From the NCBI RefSeq assembly GCF_008087665.1, contig NZ_CP042912.1, positions 1,736,001-1,800,000 of the forward strand: a DNA stretch of 64,000 nucleotides. The letters are read 5' to 3'. This stretch comes from Mariniblastus fucicola. Its GTDB lineage: Bacteria > Planctomycetota > Planctomycetia > Pirellulales > Pirellulaceae. The notes beneath the pieces were generated by a model, which was given only the letters and a program-made list of their open reading frames with translations, made no database searches and was not told the origin of the DNA. Positions 63,121 to 64,000 of this stretch are shown one piece after another (positions within the stretch are counted from its first letter, which is position 1; every line of letters begins with the position of its first letter). A program made the position numbers and the translations under genes.

Positions 63121-64000
63121 AAAGACAAAGCCAAAAGGTCCCGATCCGGGCGCCGAATCGGTCGCGAAGTATCTGAACTATACGTTGTCGCTGCCCGAAC
63201 GAGCCATCCGCAGTACCGCGGCCATCGTCGGCGGGTTCGCGCAACAGTCGGCGGTGCTGTTGGTACCGTCCGCATTTCAGGATTCGAAGACTTACAAGAC
63301 GTTCGTCAAGCAAATGCTCGACATGGTGGCTCACGACATCGGAGGCGCGAAACGGGCCGCGGGAGAAATGGCTCCCGATAGCGACGCTCAAGTCGAAGGC
63401 TACGTCGCCAAAAAAACGGTTAGTACCTTCGTCGACCTCGCGGGTATGGCCACGCTGCACGTTTCGCCGATGACGATTCTGGCCGTCATGAGCGACGTGG
63501 CTTACGGTTCAAACGTCTATTTAAAACAGCTCGCTGATGAACTCAAACGTGAAGGCATCATCGACAAAGACTCAACGATCGACCACGCCGCAGATTTGCT
63601 CGATGCGATCGGTTCCGCGTCCGGGAAAGCAGCCGACCGTTTTGATCAGCCACCACTTAGCCTTGACGGTTTGCGTGAGACGATCGAGGAAGCTCAGGAG
63701 TCCGTCGGAACGCTTGACCCAACGAAGGTGATTCCGCAAGCCGAGATCAAGCGGATGTGGTCCGAGATGCAGCATATGGCGGACGATCAGGATGTCGATC
63801 TGATCGACGTGTCGAGTGCCATGACGATGTACACGCTGAATCAGGTCGCGACGGTCAGCAAAGGAGCACTCACGACGATTCGTGTGACGGGCAAGTTACT
63901 GGACGAACATTTGATCGACCACTACTGGCAGGGTTTGCAGCGGATCAACGACGAAGGCATCTGGCAGATGTTCGCCACCAGCAGCCAGCCTTACATCGAA
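63113..64000 (+). CDS. Hypothetical protein, 3' end outside window
   Basis: Open from a TTG at 63113 to the window edge (296 codons). Starts within the last codons of the DUF2007 gene, so translational coupling is likely. Helical throughout (SVAKYLNYTLSLPERAIRST, FVKQMLDMVAHDIGGAKRAA), no signal peptide. I do not recognise the family with confidence. Confidence 0.72.
   Translation, partial: MSRKTKPKGPDPGAESVAKYLNYTLSLPERAIRSTAAIVGGFAQQSAVLLVPSAFQDSKTYKTFVKQMLDMVAHDIGGAKRAAGEMAPDSDAQVEGYVAKKTVSTFVDLAGMATLHVSPMTILAVMSDVAYGSNVYLKQLADELKREGIIDKDSTIDHAADLLDAIGSASGKAADRFDQPPLSLDGLRETIEEAQESVGTLDPTKVIPQAEIKRMWSEMQHMADDQDVDLIDVSSAMTMYTLNQVATVSKGALTTIRVTGKLLDEHLIDHYWQGLQRINDEGIWQMFATSSQPYIE

Overview
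The window reads as chromosomal DNA of a planctomycete, most likely Pirellulaceae. The grounds are two Hanks-type kinases with planctomycete-style architecture, a PEP-CTERM exosortase substrate, a sulfatase, a very large DUF11 surface protein, a redoxin/cytochrome c/copper-monooxygenase-like/EF-hand fusion, moderate GC, and several families of palindromic intergenic repeats. No rRNA, tRNA or CRISPR array was found.

Layout. 1-7.5 kb: end of a protein kinase, then a LURP-one-like protein, PEP-CTERM protein, sulfotransferase, PPC/DUF296 lipoprotein and an unknown protein, separated by long repeat-filled gaps. The largest gap (4.9-6.1 kb) is a composite of tandem and inverted repeats. A 21-bp direct-repeat array sits at 7155-7364. 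7.5-10.5 kb: AT-rich foreign-looking DNA with a complete 879-bp IS5-family element (TAA target duplication) that splits a two-TM protein gene, a 5'-truncated serine recombinase and a Ser-rich secreted protein. 10.5-28.2 kb: about 23 small, mostly single-gene units, nearly all on the minus strand. Many are followed at or just after the stop codon by a related quasi-palindromic element beginning with an ATAACAAAG-like box. I interpret this as a cluster of integron-type attC sites without an integrase (CALIN-like). Its cargo is unrelated: DUF1963, SDR, P-loop kinase-like, amino-acid racemase, YitT, VOC, DJ-1/PfpI, SRPBCC, DUF2007, and many small membrane or secreted proteins of unknown function. 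Decayed gene ends and a GGTACC-containing repeat family lie inside it.

28.3-64 kb is conventional chromosome: a kpsF + ABC-2 permease + Wzt-like ATPase operon (polysaccharide export), the DUF11 protein, an overlapping addB-addA pair, a ZIP transporter, pdxH, fumC, a sulfatase, an NRAMP-like transporter with altered metal-site motifs, a long-form trxB, an M28 peptidase, the multidomain fusion, a histidine kinase, a Ser/Thr kinase, lysA, an overlapping membrane protein/folC pair, a TM-DUF2007 protein and an unknown gene running off the end.

Starts were chosen from SD sequences, signal peptides and family alignments. Family names come from recognising motifs by eye; no database search was run.
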